Assembly (NCBI RefSeq): GCF_900105135.1 | Contig: NZ_LT629741.1 | Location: 806,001 to 870,000, forward strand | Source: Gramella sp. MAR_2010_147 | GTDB taxonomy: Bacteria > Bacteroidota > Bacteroidia > Flavobacteriales > Flavobacteriaceae | Length of the DNA: 64,000 bases | Reading direction: 5' to 3' | Part shown: piece after piece, positions 7,250 through 16,113 of the stretch | Position numbering within the stretch: the stretch's first letter is position 1 | Layout: each line of letters starts with the position of its first letter | Translations under genes and position numbers: made by a program | Notes under the pieces: model-generated | Databases searched by the model: none | What the model was told of the DNA's origin: nothing | The model's input: the letters and a program-made list of their open reading frames with translations, nothing else

Positions 7250-9835
7250 ATGAATTCTGTTACCCCAAACAAATTCTTACGATTATTTTTTCAATTTTTA
7301 ATTGTCTTCTTAATTCTACCTAGTAATTCAAGAATGTTTGCTCAGGAGTATCCGGAGTACGACGAACTGGTTGTTGAATTAACTTCTCCAAGAACCGGAA
7401 CCCTGGAGATTCCAATCGCTATAAAAAATGAAAAGGCCTATATTTCGTTTTCAGACCTCTTTGATTATTTTAAGCTTAAGAATGAATTGAATCCCAAAAC
7501 CGGGGCGATTTCTGGTTATATTATAAATCCTGAATCACCATACAGAATAGATCTGGAGAATCGCATTTTAAATTTTAGAGAACAATCTATTAGTCTTTCG
7601 GAAAATGATTTTATTAAAACACCAACGACCTTTTATTTAAGATCAGAACTCTTCGGAGAAATTTTCGGCCTAAATACCAATTTTAGTTTTAGAGCACTTT
7701 CAATACAATTCGATACCGAATTAGATCTGCCCTTATTTAAAGAACTGCGTCGGGAAAAAGCTCGTAGTAATCTGAATAAAGTAAGGGGAATAATAGAACC
7801 AGATACCACTATTAACCGAAAATATCCATTCTTTAAAGGAGGGATTCTGGATTGGGGAGTAACCACCACCCAACAAACTAATGGGCCTGAAGATAACAGG
7901 TTAAATTTAGGCGTGGGTACGATGATCGCTGGAGGAGAAACCAATATTTTACTGAATTATTCCAATCGTATTCCATTTACCAGTAGAAATCAATTCTATC
8001 AATGGAAATATGTAAATAACGAAAGTGCCCTTTTTAAGCAGGTAACGGCGGGTAAGATTTTTACGGGTGCTACCTCTTCGCTATTTGCACCCGTAGTAGG
8101 TGTCCAGCTTACCAACTCCCCCTTGATAAACAGGAGGTCTTATGGAACCTATGTTCTGAATGATTATACACAGCCCAGATGGACCGTGGAGTTGTATGTA
8201 AACAATGTTTTAATAGACTTTGTACAGGCAGATGCCTCCGGTTTTTATTCTTTTGATGTCCCGTTAATGTACGGTAATACAAATGTAGATCTTAGGTTTT
8301 TTGGTCCATATGGGGAGGAGCTTACTGAAACCCGAATAATTAACATCCCGTATAATTTTGTTCCCAAAAATGAGCTTGAATATACCTTGAGCGCCGGAGT
8401 GGTTGAAGATAGACAGAACAAAAGATTCTCCCGGTTCAATCTAAATTATGGTCTATCAAACAGTATAACCATAGGTGGTGGTGTAGAATATCTTTCTGAA
8501 ACTAGTAGCGGAGAAGTAATGCCATTTTTAAATACCTCCATAAGACTGGCATCAAACCTGCTATTTTCAGGGGAATATACTTATGGTGTGAAAGGAGAAG
8601 GATTACTAAGTTATAGAACTCCTTCAAATATGCAATTTGATCTTAATTATACAAAATATCACGAAGATCAGACAGCTATTAATTATAACTATTTAGAAGA
8701 ACGGGAATTTCGTTTTTCTGCTCCTATTAAAACAAAGGCATTTTCTGCATACACTCGTTTTAGTCTAAACCAGATCCTCCTGCCAAACACAGAGTTTACA
8801 ACGGCACAGTTTTTATTATCTGGCAGCCTTTTAGGAGTTAGTACAAATCTAACTACCTATGCGATCTACAACGACAGGCTAGACAGACCAACAATTTACA
8901 GCTCGCTATCCCAAACCTATAGATTGCCATATCAGTTTTTGTTTTCTCCTCAGATACAGTATGATCTATCAGAACAAGCACTGAGAAATATTAACCTGGA
9001 AGTGGAACGTGTGATCTTTAAAAAGGGATTTCTGAATCTTTCTTATGAAAATAATTTTCTTAGAAATGCCCACACCTTTGAGATAGGTTTAAGATATGCT
9101 TTCAATTTTGCACAAACATCTGCTACTTCAAGAATTGGAAATAAAAATTCATCATATATACAATCTGCCAGAGGAAGTTTGAGATGGGATGATAATACAG
9201 GTCATTTAGAAGTCTCTAACAGACCCGGGGTTGCCCGCGGTGGAATTACACTTATCCCCTTTCTGGATCTCAATAATAACGGTAAAATGGATGCTATGGA
9301 AAAAGGAGTTGCAGGTGTTAAACTTAAATCTAATCCAGGGATCGCCAGTTATAATGAAGATAAAACCGTGATTCGATTGAATGATCTCCAGCCCTATTTA
9401 AATATGTTACTGCAAATTGATACCAATAGCCTGGATAATATTGCATGGACGGTTGATAACCCGAATATTTCAGTGGAAACGGTTCCCAATCAATATAAAG
9501 CGATCTATATTCCGGTAAAGGTGATTGGAGAAGTTGCAGGGTTTGTGTCTTTAAAAGGTAAATCTGGACTTAAAGGTCAGGGCCGGATACTCGTAAATAT
9601 CTTTGATGAAAACTCTCAAAAAGTAGCTTCAGTACTAACAGAAGGTGATGGTTACTTCAATTATCTGGGACTTGGCCCTGGAAATTATATAGCGAAAGTT
9701 GATGCACAACAATTAGAAAAACTAAACTTCAGAAGTTCTAAACCCCAATCATTTCAAATTGAAGTAAGTGAATATGGTGATATTGTTGATACTCTTGAAT
9801 TTACGATTGAAGCTAAAGAAGAAGCTAATAATTAA
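7250..9835 (+). CDS. Usher-like outer-membrane assembly protein
   Basis: This 861-residue protein has a signal peptide ending RMFAQ. An N-terminal periplasmic region is followed by a long stretch of amphipathic strands consistent with a large barrel. A middle segment reads PRWTVELYVNNVLIDFVQ, then ADASGFYSFDVPLMYGNTNV and RFFGPYGEE. This resembles the WxVElYvNgxLv...DAxGxYxF...GPxGE pattern of fimbrial ushers, especially the alternate (CfaC/TcfC-like) type. A late FLDLNNNGKMDAMEKGVAGV loop followed by Ig-like domains also fits that type. Length is normal for ushers. With the chaperone and DUF4402 genes it completes a chaperone-usher-like set. It ends overlapping the convergent Gre gene by 4 bases. 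Confidence 0.72.
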   Translation: MNSVTPNKFLRLFFQFLIVFLILPSNSRMFAQEYPEYDELVVELTSPRTGTLEIPIAIKNEKAYISFSDLFDYFKLKNELNPKTGAISGYIINPESPYRIDLENRILNFREQSISLSENDFIKTPTTFYLRSELFGEIFGLNTNFSFRALSIQFDTELDLPLFKELRREKARSNLNKVRGIIEPDTTINRKYPFFKGGILDWGVTTTQQTNGPEDNRLNLGVGTMIAGGETNILLNYSNRIPFTSRNQFYQWKYVNNESALFKQVTAGKIFTGATSSLFAPVVGVQLTNSPLINRRSYGTYVLNDYTQPRWTVELYVNNVLIDFVQADASGFYSFDVPLMYGNTNVDLRFFGPYGEELTETRIINIPYNFVPKNELEYTLSAGVVEDRQNKRFSRFNLNYGLSNSITIGGGVEYLSETSSGEVMPFLNTSIRLASNLLFSGEYTYGVKGEGLLSYRTPSNMQFDLNYTKYHEDQTAINYNYLEEREFRFSAPIKTKAFSAYTRFSLNQILLPNTEFTTAQFLLSGSLLGVSTNLTTYAIYNDRLDRPTIYSSLSQTYRLPYQFLFSPQIQYDLSEQALRNINLEVERVIFKKGFLNLSYENNFLRNAHTFEIGLRYAFNFAQTSATSRIGNKNSSYIQSARGSLRWDDNTGHLEVSNRPGVARGGITLIPFLDLNNNGKMDAMEKGVAGVKLKSNPGIASYNEDKTVIRLNDLQPYLNMLLQIDTNSLDNIAWTVDNPNISVETVPNQYKAIYIPVKVIGEVAGFVSLKGKSGLKGQGRILVNIFDENSQKVASVLTEGDGYFNYLGLGPGNYIAKVDAQQLEKLNFRSSKPQSFQIEVSEYGDIVDTLEFTIEAKEEANN

Positions 9836-10332
9836 TAGGAAATAGCCAGTACTTTCAGCTTTCTCGTTTCAGCACCCAATGTAAAGTTGATCTCCTCGCC
9901 TACTTTCTTTCCTGTAACTGCTTTTGCGATAGGCGCCACGAAAGCGATCTTTTTCTTTTTAATATTGGCTTCGTCTACTCCAACAATCTGAAATTCCCGG
10001 ATCTGTCCTGAATTTTCATTTTGAAGTTTCACATTTGCACCAAACCTGATTTCATCTTCAGGCTGATCTTTAGGATCTAATAGTCTGGCTGTTTGCAATC
10101 TTTCAGCCAATAAATTTATTTTCCCATCGATCAAACTTTGAGATCTTCTTTTTTCAGTATCATTTTCAGCTTTCACCTCTGCTCTTTCATTTTCCAGATC
10201 TTTTAATTCCTGTTTTAATTCAGTAAGACCATTGGGGGTTACATAATTTATAACTCCCTCAGGAATGGCTGCTCTGGGAGGAATTAGAACCGGTTCTTCC
10301 TGATCTTCTTCTTTTACAAAACCTCTGCTCAT
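9832..10332 (-). CDS. GreA/GreB-family transcription elongation factor
   Basis: This 166-residue protein has the N-terminal tail SRGFVKEEDQEE typical of flavobacterial GreB-like proteins, then NYVTPNGLTELKQELKDLENERAEVKAE, a helical hairpin at about 30-85, and an FKBP-like C-terminal domain from about 95 (FGANVKLQNENSG, IVGVDEAN, APIAKAVTGKKVGEEI). Gre factors enter the RNA polymerase secondary channel and stimulate cleavage of backtracked RNA. The hairpin tip (ENDTEKRRSQ) differs from the GDLKEN of classical GreA, so cleavage activity is not certain. It is convergent with the usher gene. Confidence 0.85.
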   Translation of the reverse strand: MSRGFVKEEDQEEPVLIPPRAAIPEGVINYVTPNGLTELKQELKDLENERAEVKAENDTEKRRSQSLIDGKINLLAERLQTARLLDPKDQPEDEIRFGANVKLQNENSGQIREFQIVGVDEANIKKKKIAFVAPIAKAVTGKKVGEEINFTLGAETRKLKVLAISY

Positions 10333-10463
10333 AAGTTAGTTTTTATTCTATCTATAAATTAGATCAATTCAATTATCATAACCAAAACAGGAATCATAAA
10401 TATTTCAGAAAGTAAGAGAGATAAACAAACTAAAATCTATTTTTAATGATTTAAAAGCCAATC

Positions 10464-12275
10464 ATGTCTCTGGAGATTATCATTCTTTTCGGTATCATTA
10501 TTAGTGTAATATTTCTCTTTGCTCTGGAGGTTTTCCCAGTTGATAAGATTGCGTTTTTTATAATGGTAAGCCTTTTACTCACGAATTTAATTAGTCCGGA
10601 GGAGGCCATCTCAGGATTTTCAAGTCCGGCAACCATTACCGTACTAGCCTTAATGATCATTGCGATTGGACTCGAAGATAATGGGGTTATAGACTGGCTT
10701 GCTAATGGTTTGAAAAAATTACGTGGCCTGCCTTTATTCTTTATGGTTCCGGTCTTTATGTTTATTGCCGGTGGCATTTCAGCATTTATTAATACTACCG
10801 CGGTTGTTCTTGTTTTCGTAAAGATTATCAACGAATTAACAGAGAAATATGATATCCCTAATTCCAAGCTCTTACTTCCCATATCATTTGCTGGAATTAT
10901 CGGTGGTAGTTGTACACTTATGGGAACTTCTACCAACCTTATTGTAAATGCCGTCGCTGTTAAAAGAGGAGTTGAAAGGTTTAGTTTCTTTGAATTTACC
11001 TGGCTAGGTGGGATATTTCTTGTGATCACGATTATCATTGTGAGTCTGATGGCTCATTTTCTACCTAAAAAGCAAAAAAACAGTATTTCTAATGTATATG
11101 ATCTTGATGAATTTATCACCAAAGGGATTGTAGCAAAGGATTCCGGACTTATTGGAAAGAACATTCAGGATGTTTTTGGGAATGAGGCTGAAGGGATTGA
11201 GGTAATTAGAATGAAACGCGAAGCGGTGATTAATGAGCACCCTGGAAAATATACTACACTTAAAGAAGGCGATCAGTTATTATTAAGATGCAATATTGAA
11301 CAACTTATAAAACTCAAAGAATCTGGGGACCTAACCATCATTAAAAAGATAGATCAAAAAAGTACTGAATTAGAAGATTCAATAGATGATAGTATAGAAG
11401 AAAATATTCAAGTAGTAGAATTACTTATGCTTCCCAATTCACCTTTGATTGGTAAAAGTATTAAAACAGTTGGCTGGTACGATCTTCACGGAGCAGTTCC
11501 TTTGGCCATAAGAAAGCGAAGGAGTTTAAGAAATCCAGGACGAAGAATATTCGACAAAAAATCTGATGATATTGAACTACGTGTTGGTGACCGGTTGCTA
11601 GTAGAGGTAACAAAAAATGATCTGGAGAACCTTAGCAAAATGGATAACATTAGTATTCTGCAGGAGCACAGTGATATCAAGGTTAGCAGCATCTGGAAGA
11701 GAAATTTAACCTTTGGTATACTCCTCCTGGTCATTGGTCTTTCTGCATTTTCGATATTCCCCATTTTAAAAAGTGCTCTTATAGGTTGTTTTCTTATGAT
11801 CTTTTTAAAATGTATAAACCTTGGTAAGGTATATTCACAGGTTAACTGGCAAATTATATTCCTTCTGGCAGGTATGATCCCTCTTGGTGTCGCTATGAGC
11901 AATACAGGTGCCGACCAGTGGATTTCAGATAGTCTTTTGAGAATATTTGAAGGTCAGGCTAATTTTGTGATCATTGGTCTATTATTCCTGGTGACCATGT
12001 TCCTGAGTGGTTTTATTTCAAACAATGCCACTGCCATTATCATTGCGCCCATCGCAATTACCATTGCTGCAAATTTAAATTTAGATCCTAAACCGTTTAT
12101 TCTGGCAGTTCTTTTTGCCTCTAACTTTAGCTTCTTCACTCCCGTAGGTTATCAAACCAATACGATAATTTATGGAATGGGAATTTATAAATTCAAGCAC
12201 TTTTTATTGATTGGGGGTGTGCTTTCCATCGCACTTTGGATCACGGCGACCCTACTTCTTTCGGGGCAGTTATAA
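10464..12275 (+). CDS. SLC13-family permease with two RCK_C (TrkA-C) domains
   Basis: This 603-residue membrane protein has hydrophobic helices at about 1-200 and 410-603. Two soluble RCK_C-like domains sit between them, with KEGDQLLLRCN near 270 and RVGDRLLVEVTK near 375. Helix motifs include INTTAVVLVFVKI, GGSCTLMGTSTNLIVN and FISNNATAIIIAPIAI, which match the paired substrate- and Na+-binding loops of the divalent anion/Na+ symporter family. The substrate is likely sulfate or a dicarboxylate, but cannot be read from the sequence. It appears monocistronic or co-transcribed with the glycosyltransferase 24 bases downstream. Confidence 0.87.
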   Translation: MSLEIIILFGIIISVIFLFALEVFPVDKIAFFIMVSLLLTNLISPEEAISGFSSPATITVLALMIIAIGLEDNGVIDWLANGLKKLRGLPLFFMVPVFMFIAGGISAFINTTAVVLVFVKIINELTEKYDIPNSKLLLPISFAGIIGGSCTLMGTSTNLIVNAVAVKRGVERFSFFEFTWLGGIFLVITIIIVSLMAHFLPKKQKNSISNVYDLDEFITKGIVAKDSGLIGKNIQDVFGNEAEGIEVIRMKREAVINEHPGKYTTLKEGDQLLLRCNIEQLIKLKESGDLTIIKKIDQKSTELEDSIDDSIEENIQVVELLMLPNSPLIGKSIKTVGWYDLHGAVPLAIRKRRSLRNPGRRIFDKKSDDIELRVGDRLLVEVTKNDLENLSKMDNISILQEHSDIKVSSIWKRNLTFGILLLVIGLSAFSIFPILKSALIGCFLMIFLKCINLGKVYSQVNWQIIFLLAGMIPLGVAMSNTGADQWISDSLLRIFEGQANFVIIGLLFLVTMFLSGFISNNATAIIIAPIAITIAANLNLDPKPFILAVLFASNFSFFTPVGYQTNTIIYGMGIYKFKHFLLIGGVLSIALWITATLLLSGQL

Positions 12276-12299
12276 AATGTTATTTTTGATAAAAAATTA

Positions 12300-13538
12300 A
12301 TGCTGAAACTGCTTGTTATTGGATACGTCTGGCCCGAACCAAAATCTTCTGCTGCGGGAACGAGAATGATGCAATTATTAGATTTCTTTAAAAATGAGGA
12401 CTATCAAATCACTTTTGCAACTACGGCACGTAAGACCAGGAATAAAGCAGATCTTGAAAGTTTAGGTATAGACACCAGGAACATTAGATTAAACGATCCT
12501 GAATTTGATGCTTTTCTAGAGGATCTAATGCCAGATACCGTTCTTTTTGATCGTTTTATGATGGAAGAACAATTTGGCTGGAGAGTAGATACTATTTGTC
12601 CAGATACTTTAAAGATTTTGGATACTGAAGATTTACATTTTCTAAGAAATGCCCGACAGCAAGCCTATAAGCAGAAAGGCACTGCACAGGAAATATATTT
12701 AGATTCAGACCTCGCTAAAAGAGAAGTGGCAGCTATTTACAGGTGTGACCTTAGCCTTATAATTTCTGAAAAAGAATTTTCGCTGTTAACTTCTGATTTT
12801 CAAATTCCACAGGATATTCTTTTCTATTTGCCGTTTTTATTGAAGCCTATTTTTGAAAGTGATCAAAATAATCTTCCGGCTTATCCAGATCGCAAAGATT
12901 TTATAAGTATTGGTAATTTTCTTCATGAGCCCAACTGGAGCGCAGTATTATATTTAAAAGAAAAAATATGGCCTGAGATAAGGAAAAAACTTCCTGAAGC
13001 AAAAATGCAGGTTTATGGAGCCTACCCTTCTCAAAAGGTTTTGAATCTACATAATCCAGAAGAGAATTTTATTGTAAATGGCTGGGTAGAAGATTCACAG
13101 GAAGCAACGAAGAATGCACGGGTATGCCTGGCTCCTATTCATTATGGAGCGGGATTAAAAGGCAAACTTGTTGAGGCTATGCAACAGGGAACCGTTTCTG
13201 TTACTACCAAGATTGGTGCTGAAGGTATTAATGCTGAATTTGAATGGAATGGCTATATAACCCAATCTGATAAAGACTTTATTCAAAAATCAATTGATCT
13301 ATATACAGACAGGAATCATTGGGAAACAAAGCAAAAATCTGGATTTGATATTATTAATCATCGTTTTAATAAAGAAGTACACCATGTCAACTTCAGGCAA
13401 AAATTAAAAAGAATTCTCACTGATATGAAATTTCATAGAAGTAAAAATTTTACAGGAAAAATGCTGAAACACCATTTACATAGAAGCACTTATTTTATGT
13501 CCAGGTTTATTGAAGAAAAAAATAAAAACAAGAATTAA
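12300..13538 (+). CDS. GT4-like glycosyltransferase
   Basis: This 412-residue protein begins KLLVIGYVWPEPKSSAAGTRM, a GT-B N-terminal nucleotide-fold start. The C-terminal half has SIGNFLHEPNWSAVLYLKE, FIVNGWVED and APIHYGAGLKGKLVEAMQQG followed by GAEGI, the donor-binding pattern of GT4-type enzymes. It has no signal peptide, and the tail is basic (KFHRSKNFTGKMLKHH), which may help membrane contact. The acceptor and sugar are unknown, and no polysaccharide gene cluster surrounds it. It starts 24 bases after the permease. Confidence 0.82.
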   Translation: MLKLLVIGYVWPEPKSSAAGTRMMQLLDFFKNEDYQITFATTARKTRNKADLESLGIDTRNIRLNDPEFDAFLEDLMPDTVLFDRFMMEEQFGWRVDTICPDTLKILDTEDLHFLRNARQQAYKQKGTAQEIYLDSDLAKREVAAIYRCDLSLIISEKEFSLLTSDFQIPQDILFYLPFLLKPIFESDQNNLPAYPDRKDFISIGNFLHEPNWSAVLYLKEKIWPEIRKKLPEAKMQVYGAYPSQKVLNLHNPEENFIVNGWVEDSQEATKNARVCLAPIHYGAGLKGKLVEAMQQGTVSVTTKIGAEGINAEFEWNGYITQSDKDFIQKSIDLYTDRNHWETKQKSGFDIINHRFNKEVHHVNFRQKLKRILTDMKFHRSKNFTGKMLKHHLHRSTYFMSRFIEEKNKNKN

Positions 13539-13573
13539 AAAACCGCCATTTGCAAAAGCAATATGACGGTTTT
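13539..13573 (+). terminator. Terminator after the glycosyltransferase gene
   Basis: AAAACCGCCAT pairs with ATGACGGTTTT (11 bp with one mismatch) around a 13-base loop, directly after the stop. Confidence 0.6.
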
Positions 13574-13581
13574 CACTACAC

Positions 13582-13618
13582 AAAAAAACAGTTTAATCAA
13601 ACTCTAAACAAAACTGTT
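13582..13618 (-). terminator. Terminator of the aspartate kinase gene
   Basis: Read on the minus strand, AACAGTTT pairs with AAACTGTT around a 16-base loop and is followed by a run of seven T. It overlaps the stop codon of lysC. Confidence 0.6.
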
Positions 13619-14948
13619 AAACAGGTTTAAGGTGGTTTACAAATAGTTTTTCATTTAACTTTTGTAACACTTCTATTTTGTTTCTGGTATCCACCAGAAG
13701 TGAAATATTGTTATTGCTTCCTCCATAAGATATCATCCTTACAGGTACATCCTGCAAAATCTCAAAAAGCTTTGAAGTACCTCTATCTTCTATAAGCCCT
13801 TCACCAACCACACAGATTATACTGTGATTCGAATCAACACTTGTCTCTCCATATTGTTCGAGTTCGGAAAGAATTAGATCTAAATTAGATGTGTTATCTA
13901 TGGTTAAAGAAATGGCGATTTCTGAGGTGGTGATCATATCTATAGAAGTCTCATAAGTATCAAAAACTTCAAATATCCTTTTCAGGAACCCATGAGCCAT
14001 TAACATACGGTTGGACTTAATCTTAATTGCCGTAATTTCATCTTTGGCAGAGATAGCTTTAAGTCCTTTACGTTCTGCGATAGCACTAATACAGGTACCC
14101 GTTGCTTCTGGTGTAAAAGTGTTCTTTAGGTAAACGGGAATGTTTTTACCAATTACAGGGGATATGGTTTGTGGATGAAGGATCTTCGCGCCAAAATAAG
14201 CAAGTTCAGCTGCCTCTTCAAAACTTAGTTGAGAAACAGGATGGGTTTGCTCTACAAATCTTGGATCGTTATTATGCAGACCGCTTATATCTGTCCAAAT
14301 CTGGATTTCAGAAGCTCTAATAGCAGCTCCAAGGATAGTTGCCGTATAATCACTACCTCCTCTTTTTAAGGTACTGATTTTCTTCTCTGAATTAAGACGG
14401 ACAAACCCTTGAGTAATTAAGATCTCATTCCCTACAGCAGATTTGAGACTATCATTCAACAACTCTCCAACAAGACCGGTATCTGGATTTTCAAGATTAC
14501 TTATATGCATAAATTCCCTGGCATCCAGCAAAGTATTTCCAAGAGATTCAAATTCTAAATATTTACTGAATATAGAAGTTAAAAGCCTTTCACCGGTAGT
14601 GGTTATTTTTGAGTCGATCTCTAAATTCCAATCTAATTGACAATCATTCTCGAGTGCTTTTAGCTCTGAACTAATATGCTTTTTAATTAATTTATTAGAA
14701 ACTTCTTCAGTTATTAATTCATCTATCAATGAGAAATGCTTTGTTTGAAGCCTATTAATTCTTTCAGAAATTTCTTCTGAACTTCTATTTTTCACTAATT
14801 CAGATAGCTCAACCAGTTGGTTGGTCACACCAGACATAGCCGAAAGCACCAATAACTTATCCCCCTGTTGATTGGAAATAATATTTTTCACATTTCTAAT
14901 ACTGGCAGCAGATCCAACAGAAGTACCTCCAAATTTTAAAACTTTCAT
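13617..14948 (-). CDS. lysC: Aspartate kinase
   Basis: Aspartate kinase phosphorylates L-aspartate, the first step towards lysine, threonine, methionine and diaminopimelate. I chose the ATG at 14948 (MKVLKFGGTSVG), the standard family start; the frame is open upstream to 14996. KFGGTSVG is the ATP/substrate motif; LKRGGSDYTATILGA and IWTDISGLHNNDPR follow near 205-240. Two ACT domains lie at the C-terminus, with IDMITTSEIAISLTID and VRMISYGGSNNNISLL. It is monofunctional (443 residues), not fused to homoserine dehydrogenase. It is divergent from an ACT-like protein, with a palindrome between them. Confidence 0.93.
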   Translation of the reverse strand: MKVLKFGGTSVGSAASIRNVKNIISNQQGDKLLVLSAMSGVTNQLVELSELVKNRSSEEISERINRLQTKHFSLIDELITEEVSNKLIKKHISSELKALENDCQLDWNLEIDSKITTTGERLLTSIFSKYLEFESLGNTLLDAREFMHISNLENPDTGLVGELLNDSLKSAVGNEILITQGFVRLNSEKKISTLKRGGSDYTATILGAAIRASEIQIWTDISGLHNNDPRFVEQTHPVSQLSFEEAAELAYFGAKILHPQTISPVIGKNIPVYLKNTFTPEATGTCISAIAERKGLKAISAKDEITAIKIKSNRMLMAHGFLKRIFEVFDTYETSIDMITTSEIAISLTIDNTSNLDLILSELEQYGETSVDSNHSIICVVGEGLIEDRGTSKLFEILQDVPVRMISYGGSNNNISLLVDTRNKIEVLQKLNEKLFVNHLKPV

Positions 14949-15014
14949 AACCTTTAATTCAGGTTGCATAGGTATTATTAAAATAAAGTGACTCAAAAAT
15001 TGTATTTCATTTTA

Positions 15015-15037
15015 TATACATTTGTACAAAATGTATA
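15015..15037. promoter_or_regulatory. Palindrome over a promoter between lysC and the ACT-like gene
   Basis: TATACATTT and AAATGTATA form a perfect 9-bp inverted repeat with a 5-base spacer. It overlaps TACATTTG (15017-15024), a match to the Bacteroidota -7 element TAnnTTTG, about 25 bases before the start at 15048. This geometry suits a dimeric repressor or activator acting on one or both divergent genes. Confidence 0.5.
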
Positions 15038-15047
15038 ATATTTAACA

Positions 15048-15692
15048 ATGAAGACCATTACAACATGTGTTCACGATATTATTAGGCATCAACCATTTTT
15101 AGATGATGCTATTGCCAGGGATATTGTAAATTTTAGCGGATTAGCCGCTGATATTCAGGTACAGGTAGAAAAGGAAATGAGAAAGCCGGTTAAACAGGGA
15201 AGTATCATAATGGCCCTGAGGCGTTATGCACCGAGCAGGACAAAGGTAAACATGCAAAGTTTACGTGAACTGGGAGATATTATAGTACGTTCAGGAATAA
15301 CCGAATACACTTTTCTTAATTCAAAGACGATTATTGCCAGTAAAATTAAGTTGATGGAAGGCGTAAAAGATCAAACAGGAGTTTACTTAAATTATTCTAG
15401 CAATTACCAGGAAAGCAATATTCTGGTTTCCTCTTCTTTAACCGACCTTGTGGAAAAGTGCTTTAGAAGTGAAGTGAGAGTTTCTATTAAAGAAAAACTT
15501 TCTTCAATTACTATTGAATTGCCTAAAAATAGCTCTCAAAGTGTAGGACTTTACTTCTATATTTTTAAACTACTGGCGTATGAAGGAATTCCGGTATTTG
15601 AAATGATTTCTACTTCCAATTACTTTGCCTTATTCCTGGAGAAGGAGTATGTAAACAAGGCTTTTTTATTAATGAATGAGATAAAACAGTAA
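15048..15692 (+). CDS. ACT-domain-like protein divergent from aspartate kinase
   Basis: This 214-residue soluble protein has an N-terminal helical part (HDIIRHQPFLDDAIARDIVNFSGLA) that looks like a small helical, possibly winged-helix-like, domain, followed by GSIIMALRRY. The C-terminal half (about 90-214) contains two ACT-like repeats. The second, GLYFYIFKLLAYEGIPVFEM followed by ISTSNYFALFLE, resembles the ACT domain of the neighbouring aspartate kinase (IDMITTSEIAISLTID). An amino-acid-sensing regulator of the aspartate pathway is a reasonable inference from structure and position. I do not know an experimentally named member. Confidence 0.6.
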   Translation: MKTITTCVHDIIRHQPFLDDAIARDIVNFSGLAADIQVQVEKEMRKPVKQGSIIMALRRYAPSRTKVNMQSLRELGDIIVRSGITEYTFLNSKTIIASKIKLMEGVKDQTGVYLNYSSNYQESNILVSSSLTDLVEKCFRSEVRVSIKEKLSSITIELPKNSSQSVGLYFYIFKLLAYEGIPVFEMISTSNYFALFLEKEYVNKAFLLMNEIKQ

Positions 15693-15693
15693 T

Positions 15694-15846
15694 TTACCAG
15701 TATTCATAATAAACACCAGTCATAGCGATCACAGCAACAATCACTATCAAGGCAATAGCAATGTATATCGCTTTATTCACTCCTTTTCTTGCGACCCGTA
15801 AGAATTCTAAATCAGACTTTCTTTTTGAATTATTTTGAATAAACAT
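15694..15846 (-). CDS. Small single-pass membrane protein
   Basis: This 50-codon frame runs from an ATG at 15846. The first 25 residues are polar and basic (MFIQNNSKRKSDLEFLRVAR), followed by one strongly hydrophobic helix of about 20 residues (IYIAIALIVIVAVIAMTGVY) and a YYEYW tail. The basic side before the helix predicts a cytoplasmic N-terminus. The stop lies next to that of the convergent ACT-like gene. The coding pattern and topology support a real gene; function is unknown. Confidence 0.55.
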   Translation of the reverse strand: MFIQNNSKRKSDLEFLRVARKGVNKAIYIAIALIVIVAVIAMTGVYYEYW

Positions 15847-15978
15847 TGTTTGGTTGGTTATAAAAAGGCATACAATATACTAAAAATCAATTATTTAAAT
15901 AAGTCAGAATTAATTATTTCATAAAGCCTGTTATTTTCAGTGCGCTAGTATTTAAATTTATTTCAAAATTGATAAACT

Positions 15979-16113
15979 ATGAAAAATATCATTAGAGCGC
16001 TCATTGCTGGATGGGGAGCTAAGAAATTGGGAGGTGGTTGCGGTTGTGTTGGTATAATCGTAGTTTTTATTATTCTCTGGATCCTCCTGGGATATCTTGG
16101 ATTAGGTAGTTAA
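15979..16113 (+). CDS. Small membrane protein with GGGCGC motif
   Basis: This 44-codon frame has a short amphipathic N-terminus (MKNIIRALIAGWGAKK), a GGGCGC stretch with two cysteines, and one hydrophobic helix (VGIIVVFIILWILLGYLG). It ends overlapping the stop of the convergent channel gene by 4 bases. An intact frame with a plausible start and clear topology supports a gene. I do not recognise a family. The cysteine pair could bind metal or carry a lipid, but this is speculative. Confidence 0.55.
   Translation: MKNIIRALIAGWGAKKLGGGCGCVGIIVVFIILWILLGYLGLGS

Noticed and set aside
10451..11038. A 195-codon frame on the minus strand inside the SLC13 permease gene
   Set aside because: It is the antisense shadow of a clear membrane-protein gene; its residues are a low-complexity mix of Ile, Ser and Thr with no motif or start context.
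14949..15047. Lysine riboswitch before lysC
   Set aside because: The gap is under 100 bases and holds only the palindrome; there is no room for the multi-helix riboswitch.
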